Shown piece after piece: positions 54,158 through 63,724 of a DNA stretch of 64,000 nucleotides. Position 1 is the stretch's first letter. Every line of letters starts with the position of its first letter. The position numbers and the translations under genes were made by a program. Origin of the DNA: Tolypothrix tenuis PCC 7101 (GTDB taxonomy: Bacteria > Cyanobacteriota > Cyanobacteriia > Cyanobacteriales > Nostocaceae); NCBI RefSeq assembly GCF_002368295.1, contig NZ_AP018248.1, positions 682,001 through 746,000 of the forward strand, read 5' to 3'. The notes under the pieces were generated by a model that worked only from the letters and a program-made list of their open reading frames with translations, ran no database searches and was not told the origin of the DNA.

Positions 54158-55351
54158 ATGACTCAACGAACTAATAGAATTGTGATCCTGGGTGGCGGGT
54201 TTGGTGGTCTCTATACTGCCTTACGCTTGAGCCAGTTACCTTGGGAGTCTACGCAAAAACCCGAAATTGTCCTGGTAGATCAAAGCGATCGCTTCCTGTT
54301 TTCTCCCCTACTCTACGAATTGCTGACTGGCGAACTCCAAACTTGGGAAATCGCCCCACCGTTTGCAGAATTATTACAAGGCACAGGTATACGCTTTTAT
54401 CAAGCTGTGGTGTCTGGCATTGATATCGACCAGCAACGAGTACATTTACAAGATGGGCCGGAAATCAGCTACGACAGATTAGTGCTGGCGCTGGGTGGAG
54501 AAACACCCCTAGATTTGGTTTCTGGTGCAACATCCTATGCTTTCCCCTTCCGCACTATCCCTGATGTGTACCGTTTAGAAGAGCGCTTACGAGTTTTAGA
54601 AGAATCTGATGCTGATAAAATTCGGGTAGCAATTGTGGGCGCAGGTTACAGTGGTGTCGAGTTAGCCTGTAAGTTAGCCGACAGACTAGGAGAAAGAGGA
54701 CGCTTCCGGCTAATAGAACTCAGCGACCAAATTTTACGAACTTCCCCAGACTTTAACCGCGAAGCTGCGAAAAAAGCTTTGGAAGCGCGAGGTATATTTA
54801 TTGATTTAGAAACCAATGTAGAGTCTATTGCTCAAGATACTATTTCCCTAGAATATAAAAATCAAGTTGATACAATTCCTGTAGATTTGGTGATTTGGAC
54901 TGTCGGAACGCGAGTCACTCCCGTAGTTAGATCCCTACCTCTGAAGCAAAATCAACGCGGTCAAATTACAGCTACAGCAACTCTGCAAGTACTAGATCAT
55001 CCAGAAATTTTTGCTTTGGGAGATTTAGTAGATTGTGTTGATGCTCAAGGTCAGCAAGTCCCTGCTACAGCTCAAGCTGCTTTTCAACAAGCTGATTATA
55101 CTGCTTGGAATATTTGGGCTTCCCTAACAAATCGCCCTTTACTTCCCTTCCAATATCAAAAGTTAGGGGAAATGCTGGCGCTGGGAGTAGACAGTGCTAC
55201 TTTAACGGGTTTGGGAATCAAGCTAGAAGGGCCATTGGCATATTTAGCACGTCGTCTTGCTTATCTTTATCGGTTGCCCACTTTCGATCATCAACTCAGA
55301 GTTGGTTTTAATTGGCTAGTACGTCCTATTATAGAAACGCTTTCTCAGTAG
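54158..55351 (+). CDS. ndbB: Type II NAD(P)H dehydrogenase-like flavoprotein (NdbB/NDC1-like)
   Basis: 397 aa. Two nucleotide-binding folds: FAD site IVILGGGFGGLYTALRL (8-24) and NAD(P)H site VAIVGAGYSGVELACKL (about 160-176), plus the C-terminal FAD contact IFALGDLVDC and PATAQAAFQQADYTAWN. Matches type II NADH dehydrogenases. In Synechocystis NdbB, like plant NDC1, reduces demethylphylloquinone in vitamin K1 synthesis; the sequence looks closest to that group, but the symbol is an informed guess. No predicted membrane helix; membrane contact would be through the C-terminus. Confidence 0.8.
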   Translation: MTQRTNRIVILGGGFGGLYTALRLSQLPWESTQKPEIVLVDQSDRFLFSPLLYELLTGELQTWEIAPPFAELLQGTGIRFYQAVVSGIDIDQQRVHLQDGPEISYDRLVLALGGETPLDLVSGATSYAFPFRTIPDVYRLEERLRVLEESDADKIRVAIVGAGYSGVELACKLADRLGERGRFRLIELSDQILRTSPDFNREAAKKALEARGIFIDLETNVESIAQDTISLEYKNQVDTIPVDLVIWTVGTRVTPVVRSLPLKQNQRGQITATATLQVLDHPEIFALGDLVDCVDAQGQQVPATAQAAFQQADYTAWNIWASLTNRPLLPFQYQKLGEMLALGVDSATLTGLGIKLEGPLAYLARRLAYLYRLPTFDHQLRVGFNWLVRPIIETLSQ

Positions 55352-55433
55352 CAAATAGTGCGTAAATATAACTATGCACTGAAGCTCGATCAGGCATAAT
55401 CTCAAATCCAGGACTCAAAAGCATAACAGTTTG

Positions 55434-56099
55434 ATGGAACGACCGAAAGTTATTTTTTTAGATGCTGTAGGCACACTCATCGGGGTCAAAGGTAGTGTGG
55501 GCGAAGTTTATAGTAAGCTAGCCCAGGAATTTGATGTGGAAGTTTCCGCTGATACATTAGATAAAACATTTATCGAAAGCTTTAAAGCCGCACCACCGCC
55601 GATATTTCCTGATGCAGACAACCAAGACATTCTCCAGCGCGAATTTGATTGGTGGCGAATCATTGCCCTCAATACTTTTGAAAGCGCAGGCGTTCTCAAG
55701 CAATTCTCTGACTTTTCGGCTTTTTTTAGTGAACTTTATATCCACTTTGGTACTGCTGAACCGTGGTTTGTTTATCCTGATGTGCTACCAGCTTTGATTA
55801 ACTGGCGGCGGATGGGAATTGAATTAGGTGTGTTGTCTAATTTCGATTCCCGCATTTATTCAGTTCTGCAAAGTTTAGGACTCAGGGACTTTTTCACCTC
55901 CATCACCATTTCTACTGAAGCACGCGCCGCTAAACCCGATCCGCAAATTTTTGCTATAGCCTTAGAAAAACATAAGTGTCCACCTGAGGCTGCATGGCAC
56001 ATTGGCGACAGCCCAGAAGAAGACTATCAAGCTGCTAAATCTGCTGGCTTGAGAGGGATTTTGATCAATCGTGAGCAAAAATCAGGGCTCAATATTTAG
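55434..56099 (+). CDS. HAD-IA family hydrolase
   Basis: 221 aa from ATG 55434. HAD motif I VIFLDAVGTLIG (DxxGT; second Asp replaced by Val, which in the family can weaken phosphatase activity), a helical cap (about 20-105), motif II LGVLSNFDSR, motif III Lys in AAKPDPQIF and motif IV HIGDSPEEDYQAAKSAG. Likely a dehalogenase-like phosphatase; substrate unknown. A terminator lies 130 nt downstream. Confidence 0.88.
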   Translation: MERPKVIFLDAVGTLIGVKGSVGEVYSKLAQEFDVEVSADTLDKTFIESFKAAPPPIFPDADNQDILQREFDWWRIIALNTFESAGVLKQFSDFSAFFSELYIHFGTAEPWFVYPDVLPALINWRRMGIELGVLSNFDSRIYSVLQSLGLRDFFTSITISTEARAAKPDPQIFAIALEKHKCPPEAAWHIGDSPEEDYQAAKSAGLRGILINREQKSGLNI

Positions 56100-56229
56100 G
56101 AGTTCTGAGTCAAGAGTCAAAAGTCAAATAAATTTCTGAATTTTGAATTTTGCATTGCTTGTCCCCTTTTCTGCCTTAACTTCCCCAGCTTTAAAAGTAA
56201 TGGGATATTTTTTATTTGAAAGTCCTTGA

Positions 56230-56258
56230 CCCTCCTATTTTACGGAGGGCTATTTTTG
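56230..56258 (+). terminator. Rho-independent terminator after HAD-IA gene
   Basis: Stem CCCTCC (56230-56235) / GGAGGG (56244-56249) followed by CTATTTTTG. Confidence 0.8.
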
Positions 56259-56263
56259 TGTCA

Positions 56264-56295
56264 TTTTATGATTGACTTAACAGTCAGTCATAAAA
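56264..56295 (+). promoter_or_regulatory. Palindromic operator, probable TetR binding site
   Basis: Inverted repeat TTTTATGATTGAC (56264-56276) / GTCAGTCATAAAA (56283-56295) with a 6-nt spacer and one mismatch (12 of 13 arm positions pair). It sits about 95 nt before the alpha/beta hydrolase start, in the promoter region of a hydrolase-TetR operon, as expected for an autoregulated repressor. Confidence 0.7.
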
Positions 56296-56388
56296 TATAT
56301 TGAAGATAGTGGTGGCGATCGCATTCAGTAAAAAAATGCCATCACCTCATATAGGGCTGCAATTGGCGGCTACAAGGAGGATTTGCAA

Positions 56389-57138
56389 ATGGATCTACAT
56401 TACGAAATCCAAGGAAAGGGCGATGCGATCGCTCTCATTCATAGTGGTGGTGCAGATTTACGTGATTGGCTATTTATCGCCCCAGAATTAGCGAAGAAAT
56501 ATCAGGTAATCACCTTTGATGGGCGCGGTGCAGGAAAGTCACCACCGCCATTGGAACCCGCAAATTATGTTGAAGATTTAAGAAAACTCCTCGATCATCT
56601 CGGCATTTATCAAGTAACTCTCGTAGGACATTCCATAGGTGGTGAAATTGCCACCGATTTCGCCTTAACCTATCCTCAGAGAGTCTCCAAACTGGTGTTA
56701 GTAGCTCCGGGATTAACAGGCTTTGAATTCTCGCCCCAACTGCAGCAGTGGTTTGAGGAAATTAGAGCCGCCGCTCCAGATGTGGAGAAAATGGTCAAGC
56801 TAAATTTGGAACACTCAATCTACCAAACCACTGTAGCCAGCCCCCAGCGCGATTTGCTCTATCAAATGTTCAAGCACAATATAGAGCGCTACTTTGAGTG
56901 GCAAAGCGCCGAGCAAGTCTGGCCCCAACCACCTGCGATCGCCAGATTGCACGAACTCAAAACCAAGACCTTATTTATGATTGGCACAAAAGACAGTGAA
57001 GACCTCTTCCGCATAGTAGAGTTGTTTAAACAGGTTCCTGACATTCGCTTTGCAGAGATTGAAGGCGCGGATCATCTACCGACGCTGACACATCCAGCAG
57101 AGGTAACTAACCTGATTAGCGATTTTTTGAGCGAGTAA
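56389..57138 (+). CDS. Alpha/beta hydrolase
   Basis: 249 aa from ATG 56389, with AAGGAGG (56374-56380) 8 nt upstream. Catalytic triad visible: nucleophile Ser in VGHSIGGEIATDF, a late Asp in FMIGTKDSED, and His in EGADHLPTL. The oxyanion-region motif HSGGADLRDW and FDGRGAGKS fit the epoxide-hydrolase/esterase clade. It is the first gene of a two-gene operon with a TetR repressor, so the substrate or a related small hydrophobic compound may be the inducer (inference). Confidence 0.9.
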   Translation: MDLHYEIQGKGDAIALIHSGGADLRDWLFIAPELAKKYQVITFDGRGAGKSPPPLEPANYVEDLRKLLDHLGIYQVTLVGHSIGGEIATDFALTYPQRVSKLVLVAPGLTGFEFSPQLQQWFEEIRAAAPDVEKMVKLNLEHSIYQTTVASPQRDLLYQMFKHNIERYFEWQSAEQVWPQPPAIARLHELKTKTLFMIGTKDSEDLFRIVELFKQVPDIRFAEIEGADHLPTLTHPAEVTNLISDFLSE

Positions 57139-57147
57139 TAATCAAAG

Positions 57148-57735
57148 ATGCCCCGCACCCCAGCAGAAAATGAACGTATCCGTCAGGCTACCAAGGAGCA
57201 AATCTTAAAAGCGGCGATGGAGCTTTTTTTCAGCAAAGGCTATCACGCCACCTCAATTGACGACGTTGCGAAAACGGCGAAGATATCCAAGGGACTTCTT
57301 TATCATTATTTCAAAGGCAAAGAAGATTTGATTGCGGCACTGGTTGATCTGCGACTGCAAGATTTATTGTTTGTCATGGAAGCCGCGGCTGCAAAACCGA
57401 CACCTGCTGAACAAATCCGGCACATTGCTGAAGGTGCTTTAGAAGATGTCCGCCGAAAACCGGAAGTTTTCCGTTTTTACCTCAACCTGTTTACCCAACC
57501 CAGACTCGATCCAGTCGTAGCTAAATACAGCCAGAGGTTAATGGATGAGCAAGAAAAGCAGTTTGAGGTGCAGACGGAAATGTTCACAAAGCTGGGGGTA
57601 GCAAATCCACGCAAGCGATCCATCTATTTTTCCTCAACCTTACAAGGCATCATGCTGATGTTTTCTACTTATCCCAATACTTTTCCTTTGGATGAGGTGA
57701 AGGCGCAAGTAATCGAGGAGTTTTGCAGTCCGTGA
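57148..57735 (+). CDS. TetR family transcriptional repressor
   Basis: 195 aa. N-terminal helix-turn-helix at about 15-60, ILKAAMELFFSKGYHATSIDDVAKTAKISKGLLYHYFKGKEDLI (in part), the standard TetR signature. The C-terminal ligand domain is family-typical in length but not assignable. It starts 9 nt after the hydrolase stop, so it is co-transcribed. The palindrome at 56264-56295 is its likely operator. Base composition resembles neighbours. Confidence 0.93.
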   Translation: MPRTPAENERIRQATKEQILKAAMELFFSKGYHATSIDDVAKTAKISKGLLYHYFKGKEDLIAALVDLRLQDLLFVMEAAAAKPTPAEQIRHIAEGALEDVRRKPEVFRFYLNLFTQPRLDPVVAKYSQRLMDEQEKQFEVQTEMFTKLGVANPRKRSIYFSSTLQGIMLMFSTYPNTFPLDEVKAQVIEEFCSP

Positions 57736-58064
57736 TCATACTCAGTAAGATGAAACAAGTATAGACATAGAAAATATAGACAGCGTTAAGCTTTTACACG
57801 TTGAGATGATCAATAGTCAAGACTACAGGCTCAAAGACCTACTTGAACTTTTGACCTTGGACAGCCCTAAGACAAAAATATTTTTGATTTTTGAAACAAT
57901 CTAAGTAAACTTTTATTAGTTCTTCCCTATTCCCTCTCTACACCAATAATTTCACAAATCAAATCCTATTCATATATGTGTTTAATAACACAACAGCATT
58001 TGCAAAAATATTGTATCTTCTCTCACAGAAATGCAAAATTCTGTTCAGTCTTCTCCACAAAAAA
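57736..58064. other. Intergenic spacer
   Basis: AT-rich, with no clear terminator. The frame of the next gene is open back to a GTG at 57978, but that segment encodes a hydrophobic/basic stretch not typical of the family and is treated as non-coding here. Confidence 0.45.
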
Positions 58065-59660
58065 ATGAGTTTGGGAAACCTTACCAACTATCCCTACCCT
58101 AGTACCCGACGCGTGATTATGGGTAGTCGCGGCGCGATCGCAGCTAGTCAACCATTGGCGACTCTAGCAGGTATGGAAATGTTATGGGCAGGTGGTAGTG
58201 CTGTTGATGCTGCTATAGCTAGTGCGATCGCACTTACTGTAGTTGAGCCTACAGCTAATGGTATTGGTTCTGATGCTTTTGCTTTAGTTTGGGATGGTAA
58301 ACTGCACGGTTTAAATGGCTCGGGTAAAAGCCCACGAAAATTGACTTTAGAACAGTTCGCTGGGCTGAATGCTGTACCAAAATATGATTGGCGTGCTGTT
58401 ACCGTACCGGGTGCTGTTTCCGCATGGCGAACTTTATGGGAACGTTGGGGAAAGTTACCTTTTGAGAATTTATTTGCCCCTGCAATTCGCTACGCTGAAG
58501 AAGGGTTTCCTGTATCGCCAATGGTTTCACTGGCTTGGAAACGCTTGGAACAAAATTATCTTTCCCTTGTAGGTAAGGAATTCGACTTTTTTAAACAAGT
58601 CTTTTTCCCTAATAATAGAGCGCCGAACGCTGGCGAAATTTGGCATTCTCCCGCACACGCGCAAACCCTCAGAGAAATTGCGGCGACTGGTGGTGAAAGC
58701 TTTTATCGTGGTGATATAGCGCAACGTATCGCAGACTTTGCCGCCGATACTGGTGGATACTTAACTAAAGATGACTTAGCATCTCATCATGCTGAATGGG
58801 TTGCACCCATCTCTACAAACTATCGTGATTTCACAGTTTGGGAAATTCCACCCAATACCCAAGGAATTGCCACTTTAATTGCCTTAAATATCCTATCAGG
58901 CTTTGAATTGTCTCGTTATCAACGAGAATCAGCAGAAAGTTATCATTTGCAAATTGAGGCGATGAAACTCGCTTTTGCTGATGTTTATAAGTACATCGCC
59001 GACAAGCCTTTTCTAAAACTACCCACAGAGCATCTCCTTTCTTTAGATTATGCTGCCCAACGCCGTGCTTTGATCGCAGAACAAGCGATCGCTCTAGCTC
59101 AACCAGGATTACCAAAAGGAGGAACAGTCTATCTCGCCGCCGCCGATGGCGAATTAATGGTATCTTTTATTCAATCCAATTTCACAGGTTTTGGTAGTGG
59201 TATTCTTCCTGCTGATACTGGCATAGCTTTGCAAAATCGCGGCTATGGATTTATTCTTGACTCCCAGCATCCTAACCATTTTGCCCCAGGTAAACGCCCC
59301 TTCCATACAATTATCCCTGGCTTTTTAACTCAAGATAATCAGCCGATAGGGCCATTTGGCGTAATGGGGGGAGCTATGCAACCGCAAGGACATTTGCAAG
59401 TAGTGGTGAATTTAGCGGACTACGGCTTAAATCCCCAAGCTGCTTTAGATGCTCCTAGATGGCAATTTGTCTCTAATGCTACCGTGTTATTAGAGCAAAC
59501 TGTATCACCAGAAATATTTGATAGACTAGCTAAACGCGGTCATGATGTATTGCAAAATGCAGATAATTTCTTTGGGCGCGGTCAAATTATTTACAAGCAT
59601 AATCAAGTATTCATTGCTGCTTCTGAGTCTCGTGCTGATGGTTTAGCTATCGCTTGGTAA
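58065..59660 (+). CDS. Gamma-glutamyltransferase-family Ntn hydrolase
   Basis: 531 aa from ATG 58065 (GTG 57978 would add 29 residues). N-terminal SRGAIAASQPLATLAGMEML and GGSAVDAAIASAIALTVVEP are GGT signatures. Autocatalytic cleavage should occur before the Thr in KGGTVYLAAADG, giving the beta subunit, whose nucleophile is that Thr; MVSFIQSNFTGFGSGILPADTGI follows. It belongs to the acylase/GGT-like branch, since the classical DTTH motif is changed to GGTVY. No signal peptide in the short form. Substrate, glutathione or another gamma-glutamyl compound, is not decidable. Confidence 0.88.
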   Translation: MSLGNLTNYPYPSTRRVIMGSRGAIAASQPLATLAGMEMLWAGGSAVDAAIASAIALTVVEPTANGIGSDAFALVWDGKLHGLNGSGKSPRKLTLEQFAGLNAVPKYDWRAVTVPGAVSAWRTLWERWGKLPFENLFAPAIRYAEEGFPVSPMVSLAWKRLEQNYLSLVGKEFDFFKQVFFPNNRAPNAGEIWHSPAHAQTLREIAATGGESFYRGDIAQRIADFAADTGGYLTKDDLASHHAEWVAPISTNYRDFTVWEIPPNTQGIATLIALNILSGFELSRYQRESAESYHLQIEAMKLAFADVYKYIADKPFLKLPTEHLLSLDYAAQRRALIAEQAIALAQPGLPKGGTVYLAAADGELMVSFIQSNFTGFGSGILPADTGIALQNRGYGFILDSQHPNHFAPGKRPFHTIIPGFLTQDNQPIGPFGVMGGAMQPQGHLQVVVNLADYGLNPQAALDAPRWQFVSNATVLLEQTVSPEIFDRLAKRGHDVLQNADNFFGRGQIIYKHNQVFIAASESRADGLAIAW

Positions 59661-59728
59661 ATGAGAATGATTTGAGAGCGATCGCACTTTCATACCCATT
59701 TTGAAAATGATTTTGACAGATTGAGTAA

Positions 59729-60700
59729 TCAAAAATTTAAAATAGCTATATCCGGGAAATCGCTAAAAATGCCATCAATTCCTAAGCTAAAAAATAGCTC
59801 ATATTCTTGTTTTGGATTACCTAGAAAATCTAGAGGTAAAAATACATCTTCATTGCGAAAAGTCCAAACATGAACTAGTAAAGAAGCTGCATGAGCATCG
59901 GTAACTAAGGATGTAGGTGGTAGTAATTTACCTATGCTATCTCTAGGAACAAGTAGATTTTTATGAATTCCTATCGCCTGTGCATATTCTGCAATTTCTT
60001 GTAAACCTGAGGTTGTAATTAAATCCCTATATGTGCGCTCATCATCACTAACTATAAAATCATAAGGTTTACCAATATTATTAATTAATTGCACCAGAGG
60101 CAAATCAGTTTTTGTTGATAAATATTTGAGGTTGCTAACTTCAAAAGACTGAATAAAAACAGGTGCATTTGCTCCTTGATAACCGTTAGCTGCTAAAGTG
60201 TTTAAGAGCGGTTCTTCTAGAGATAAATCAATCGATTGAAAATAGGTTGGGTGCTTGGTTTCTGGATAAATACCAATAGTACGATTAACTGCAACACTTT
60301 TAGCTTTAGCTAAATCGATAATTTCTTGCAGTGTCGGAATTGCAAATAAACCGTCATATTTTGTATTTTGCGATCGCACTTCGGGAATTCGCTCTTTTGC
60401 CCGTAGGGTTTTCAGTTCGGCTAGGGTAAAGTCTTCGGTAAACCAGCCTGTCTTACTTTCCCCATCAATAATTTTGGTAGTTTGGCGTTCAGCAAATTCT
60501 GCGTGGCTAGCAACATCAGTAGTTTCCGAAATTTCATTTTCGTGACGCGCAATTAATATCCCGTCTTTAGTAGCAACTAAATCAGGCTCAATATAGTCAG
60601 CCCCTAAATCAATTGCTAACTCATAAGCCGCTAATGTATGTTCGGGACGATAGCCGCTAGCCCCTCTATGGGCGATGATAATTGGTTTAGTATTTCGCAA
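59729..60700 (-). CDS. glpQ: Glycerophosphodiester phosphodiesterase
   Basis: 323 aa. GDPD domain from the start: IIIAHRGASGYRPEHTLAAYELAIDLGADYIEPDLVATKDG (in part) supplies the catalytic HRG...E-x-D and metal-binding residues, then ARHENEI, YPETKHP, FIQSFEVSNL and the end GIDGIFSDFPD. Hydrolyses glycerophosphodiesters to glycerol-3-phosphate, useful as a phosphate source. The frame begins at TTG (60700); no ATG precedes the conserved motif. No signal peptide, so cytosolic. I found no PHO-box repeat upstream. It follows hetF on the same strand after about 100 nt. Confidence 0.9.
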   Translation of the reverse strand: MRNTKPIIIAHRGASGYRPEHTLAAYELAIDLGADYIEPDLVATKDGILIARHENEISETTDVASHAEFAERQTTKIIDGESKTGWFTEDFTLAELKTLRAKERIPEVRSQNTKYDGLFAIPTLQEIIDLAKAKSVAVNRTIGIYPETKHPTYFQSIDLSLEEPLLNTLAANGYQGANAPVFIQSFEVSNLKYLSTKTDLPLVQLINNIGKPYDFIVSDDERTYRDLITTSGLQEIAEYAQAIGIHKNLLVPRDSIGKLLPPTSLVTDAHAASLLVHVWTFRNEDVFLPLDFLGNPKQEYELFFSLGIDGIFSDFPDIAILNF

Positions 60701-60797
60701 AATAATAGCTATATTATTATCTTCTTAACTCTATAGTATTCCTATTTCATTTGTGAAAGCCAAAGTGAATTTGTAAATGCTTCTTTCCTGTTCCATT

Positions 60798-63290
60798 TTA
60801 TTGTTTTTGAGCTTTTTCTTGCAGTAGCGATCGCCAATCAGCAATAGCCTTTTCTGTCCATAGCCAATTTTGGCTTAATTTATCTACCTGGAAATCTATC
60901 GGATCGTCCTTAATGACCATTTGGCGCAATTTTAGCGCTTCATTCATATATTGATACTGTTTTTCAGATGGTTGATTATATGCAGATTTATAAAGCCCTA
61001 AAGCTAATCCCGCATAAGAAGTTAAAGCATCTTTAGATGTAGTATTTTTAGTAGTTGCTTGTTGCTTAAGTGCTAAATTTAGAGCTTTAAACCAAGAGTC
61101 ATTAGCTCGATTTAAGTTATCTTCTGCATAATAAGCAAATCCCAAAGCATTATTATATAAAAATGATTCTGGGTCTGCTTTTACAGCACTTTCCCAATAA
61201 CGGCGGGCATCATCAATACTATATTTTTTATCTTTTATCTGCACAAATTGCCAAGCTAATCTTCCTTTAAAAAAGTTGACAGATGGATTATCAGCTTGCT
61301 TGGGCGGGACAAGTTTTAACGCGGCTTGGGCGGGTGGAAGCGCGCCACGGTTAAGTAATTCTTCTACAGCCTCTAGCCCTGCTTGTAAGTCGCCTTGACT
61401 CAATTTTTCCGTAGCGGTAGCAGTGACAATTCCAGTTGCAGCCGTCTTTAAATCTACAGGAGGTTGGACGGTAATCGACTGAATAGGGATTGGTGGGATG
61501 GGAGGTAATTTTTTCGCTTGATGGTTTTGCCACAAATTGACACCCACAACAACTGCGATCGCACTTGCTCCTACAATACCTACAATCGGCCAAATCTGCC
61601 GACGCTGGCGGCGTTTTGAGGAATATGTTTGTGAGCTGCCATAGGAATTATGATTCCAATTACCATCAAAACTTGTAGAAGTTTCATTTGCAGGTTCTGG
61701 TTCTTCTTCCCAAAAGCTAGCTTCTTGATCAGGTGTAGTCAATTCTGAAGAAAGTTGTCTTCCCCGCAGGCTATTGTCGTTTAACTGAGGCACAAGTTCC
61801 GCCGTCATGGAAGATGATTGCTCAGATATTCCTTTTTGGCTATCTAGTTGGCGAAACAAATCTGAAACCAATGCGGAATCTTCTGCGTAGCTGGGGTCAT
61901 CATCATACTCGATTTCATCAACCAAATCGCCCCAAGTATCTTCTCCTAACCAATCCAACCCTGATGAGTCACGCGCTAAACCCGAAGGGATCATGTCCTC
62001 CATTAAAGACATATCAGTCTCGTCAGCGACATCAGAGTACATTGCTGCAGGATTTCCCCTGAAAGCGGGATTATACTCATTGAGTGCTTCTGCACTATCA
62101 GGGATTTCTGGGCTAAGAAAACCGTCAAATTCCGGTTGGAGATATAAAATTGGTAACGCCCAATACATGTGGTGAGAACCGTAGGCAGATATTAGCCCTT
62201 GGCGTACTCGACTCACACACAAATCCACAGGATATCCTTGATTAAGGTTGCGGTAAAACAATTGTGTCAGCGTCAGCGCCACTTCATCAGGAATGCGTTC
62301 TGACATGGCTAAGACGCTTCTAATACCGCGCTTAACTAAGCTTTCTGTCAGGTTACGTTCTCCAGTGTCCTCACCAGTATCGCTGTTAGCGCTGTATGCT
62401 CCCAAACAGGAGTTAAATACCGCCATTTGGATATTATTATTGACAAGCAAACCTGCCAAATCGTCCCCACTTAAGGTTTCTGTTAAGCCAGTTCTGTTAT
62501 TAACTAGATAAATTTCGCCACCATTGGCACCAAGATTACTATGGCCGGAGTAGTGTAGAACGTGATATCGCCCTTGTTCTAGGGCTTGCGTCAATTCTTC
62601 CCGCCCTGGCTGATCTAAAACTTTAAGTTCAATATCTGGTAGATAATTACCGCTTTCTGCGGCACGTGGTATGTGGCGTTGGAGTTCGGCTTGCAGTTTA
62701 ATAGCCTCATGTTTAAGCAAATCCAGACGGACTTGATCTGTAGGTGAGGCAATCACCATTAATACTTTGATACCACCTTCTTCTAAGGGTTGCGGTATAT
62801 TTTTTGATGGCAACCGAGATGCTGGCAGAATTCCACTTTGGTAGCGAGAAAAAGCGACATAGGGCCCGGTGGCGAGAGGGCGATCGCCTGCGTGCATAAC
62901 TTCCCAAGGTAGCCGCGCTAACCTAGTATCTTTCAAACCTAAACGTAGACGCAACACCTGTTGGTGATTTTGGGCGATACCTTGTGCTGTAATCCAACTA
63001 TCTCTGAGGGTACCTTGAAACAGTGCATTATATAGTTGCTGACCCAACGCTACTAGATTGACTGAGTTTCTGGCAATGTCGCTTTCACGTCCACCAAAGG
63101 CGATCGCATCTCCTTGCAACACTGACATCAACGGATCGTTCATCAAATGCCCAGCAGCAGCTAACCAATCAGCTACAGGCCAAGTCACCAGTTCTTCTGC
63201 TAATGGCACCCCAGGCGCGACTTGTTCCGTCCGTACCAAGTAGTCATTTTGCCCTACTGGGGTTACGGAAATATGAAATTCCTGGGTCAC
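60798..63290 (-). CDS. hetF: HetF-like CHAT-domain protease with membrane anchor
   Basis: 830 aa. CHAT (caspase-like) domain about 100-390 with the catalytic dyad His246 (or His250) in VLHYSGHSN and Cys295 in VFNSCLGAY. A long acidic linker (about 395-555) leads to a single membrane helix at about 566-587 and a helical TPR-like C-terminus (620-830) rich in FLYNNALGFAYYAEDNL-type repeats. HetF of Nostoc and Anabaena is a CHAT protease needed for heterocyst differentiation and HetR turnover, and localises with the divisome. The assignment is strengthened by the divergent NsiR1 array just upstream, the known neighbour of hetF. Other CHAT proteins share the fold. Confidence 0.85.
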   Translation of the reverse strand: MTQEFHISVTPVGQNDYLVRTEQVAPGVPLAEELVTWPVADWLAAAGHLMNDPLMSVLQGDAIAFGGRESDIARNSVNLVALGQQLYNALFQGTLRDSWITAQGIAQNHQQVLRLRLGLKDTRLARLPWEVMHAGDRPLATGPYVAFSRYQSGILPASRLPSKNIPQPLEEGGIKVLMVIASPTDQVRLDLLKHEAIKLQAELQRHIPRAAESGNYLPDIELKVLDQPGREELTQALEQGRYHVLHYSGHSNLGANGGEIYLVNNRTGLTETLSGDDLAGLLVNNNIQMAVFNSCLGAYSANSDTGEDTGERNLTESLVKRGIRSVLAMSERIPDEVALTLTQLFYRNLNQGYPVDLCVSRVRQGLISAYGSHHMYWALPILYLQPEFDGFLSPEIPDSAEALNEYNPAFRGNPAAMYSDVADETDMSLMEDMIPSGLARDSSGLDWLGEDTWGDLVDEIEYDDDPSYAEDSALVSDLFRQLDSQKGISEQSSSMTAELVPQLNDNSLRGRQLSSELTTPDQEASFWEEEPEPANETSTSFDGNWNHNSYGSSQTYSSKRRQRRQIWPIVGIVGASAIAVVVGVNLWQNHQAKKLPPIPPIPIQSITVQPPVDLKTAATGIVTATATEKLSQGDLQAGLEAVEELLNRGALPPAQAALKLVPPKQADNPSVNFFKGRLAWQFVQIKDKKYSIDDARRYWESAVKADPESFLYNNALGFAYYAEDNLNRANDSWFKALNLALKQQATTKNTTSKDALTSYAGLALGLYKSAYNQPSEKQYQYMNEALKLRQMVIKDDPIDFQVDKLSQNWLWTEKAIADWRSLLQEKAQKQ

Positions 63291-63481
63291 AACTTCTCCT
63301 CTTCGCCTCCTAAATCAGGTTTGAAACGCGAAAGTTTCAAGTCGATTTTTCGCTTCTTCTGATACCTTAGATGCATCTTGCCACTGAATGTTTCTGAATG
63401 CTCGTTATTTTGCTTTTTTAGGTACTGATAGAAAATAAATTATCCAATTACTCAGATAATCTTTTTCTTCCTACTCCTACT

Positions 63482-63580
63482 CTACGAGAGGCTAACACCA
63501 ACGTGCAGTTTCTTGTACAGAAGACTTTGCTGGCTCACCTGCTCCCTGCTCTTGTGCCTACAAGGCAATAGGTATTTTTT
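63482..63580 (+). repeat. Decayed NsiR1 unit (unit 0)
   Basis: Aligns with the intact units: CAGTTTCTTGTACAGA (about 63511-63526) against CAGTTTATTGGTAGA, and a shortened terminator CCTA-CAAGGCAA-TAGG followed by T6 (63558-63579). The TCCGGA hexamer is lost, so it is probably silent. Confidence 0.5.
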
Positions 63581-63608
63581 AATTGGAAATCCGGCTTTTA
63601 CAACTTTA

Positions 63609-63644
63609 TCCGGATTAGTTGACATCTGAGTAGAACAGTTTATT
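63609..63644 (+). promoter_or_regulatory. DIF-type heterocyst promoter of NsiR1 unit 1
   Basis: TCCGGA at 63609-63614, the DIF hexamer at -36 to -31 relative to the RNA start, with a conserved TTGAC and GAACAGTTTATT before the start. Spacing to the RNA is identical (36 nt) in the next intact unit. Confidence 0.75.
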
Positions 63645-63705
63645 GGTAGATGCACCTTGATCTTCGACTCCCCTAATTGGCAAATGCCCATTAGGGGATT
63701 TTTTT
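63645..63705 (+). ncRNA. nsiR1: NsiR1 small RNA, copy 1
   Basis: About 61 nt starting GGTAGATGCACCTTG and ending in a terminator, CCCCTAAT (63670-63677) / ATTAGGGG (63690-63697) plus T7. Heterocyst-specific nitrogen-stress RNA NsiR1 is known as a tandem array upstream of hetF in Nostocales. It is transcribed opposite to hetF here, so it is antisense to any long hetF leader. Ends are inferred from the promoter spacing and T-run. Confidence 0.8.
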
Positions 63706-63724
63706 ATGTTGGCAAATAACAATA

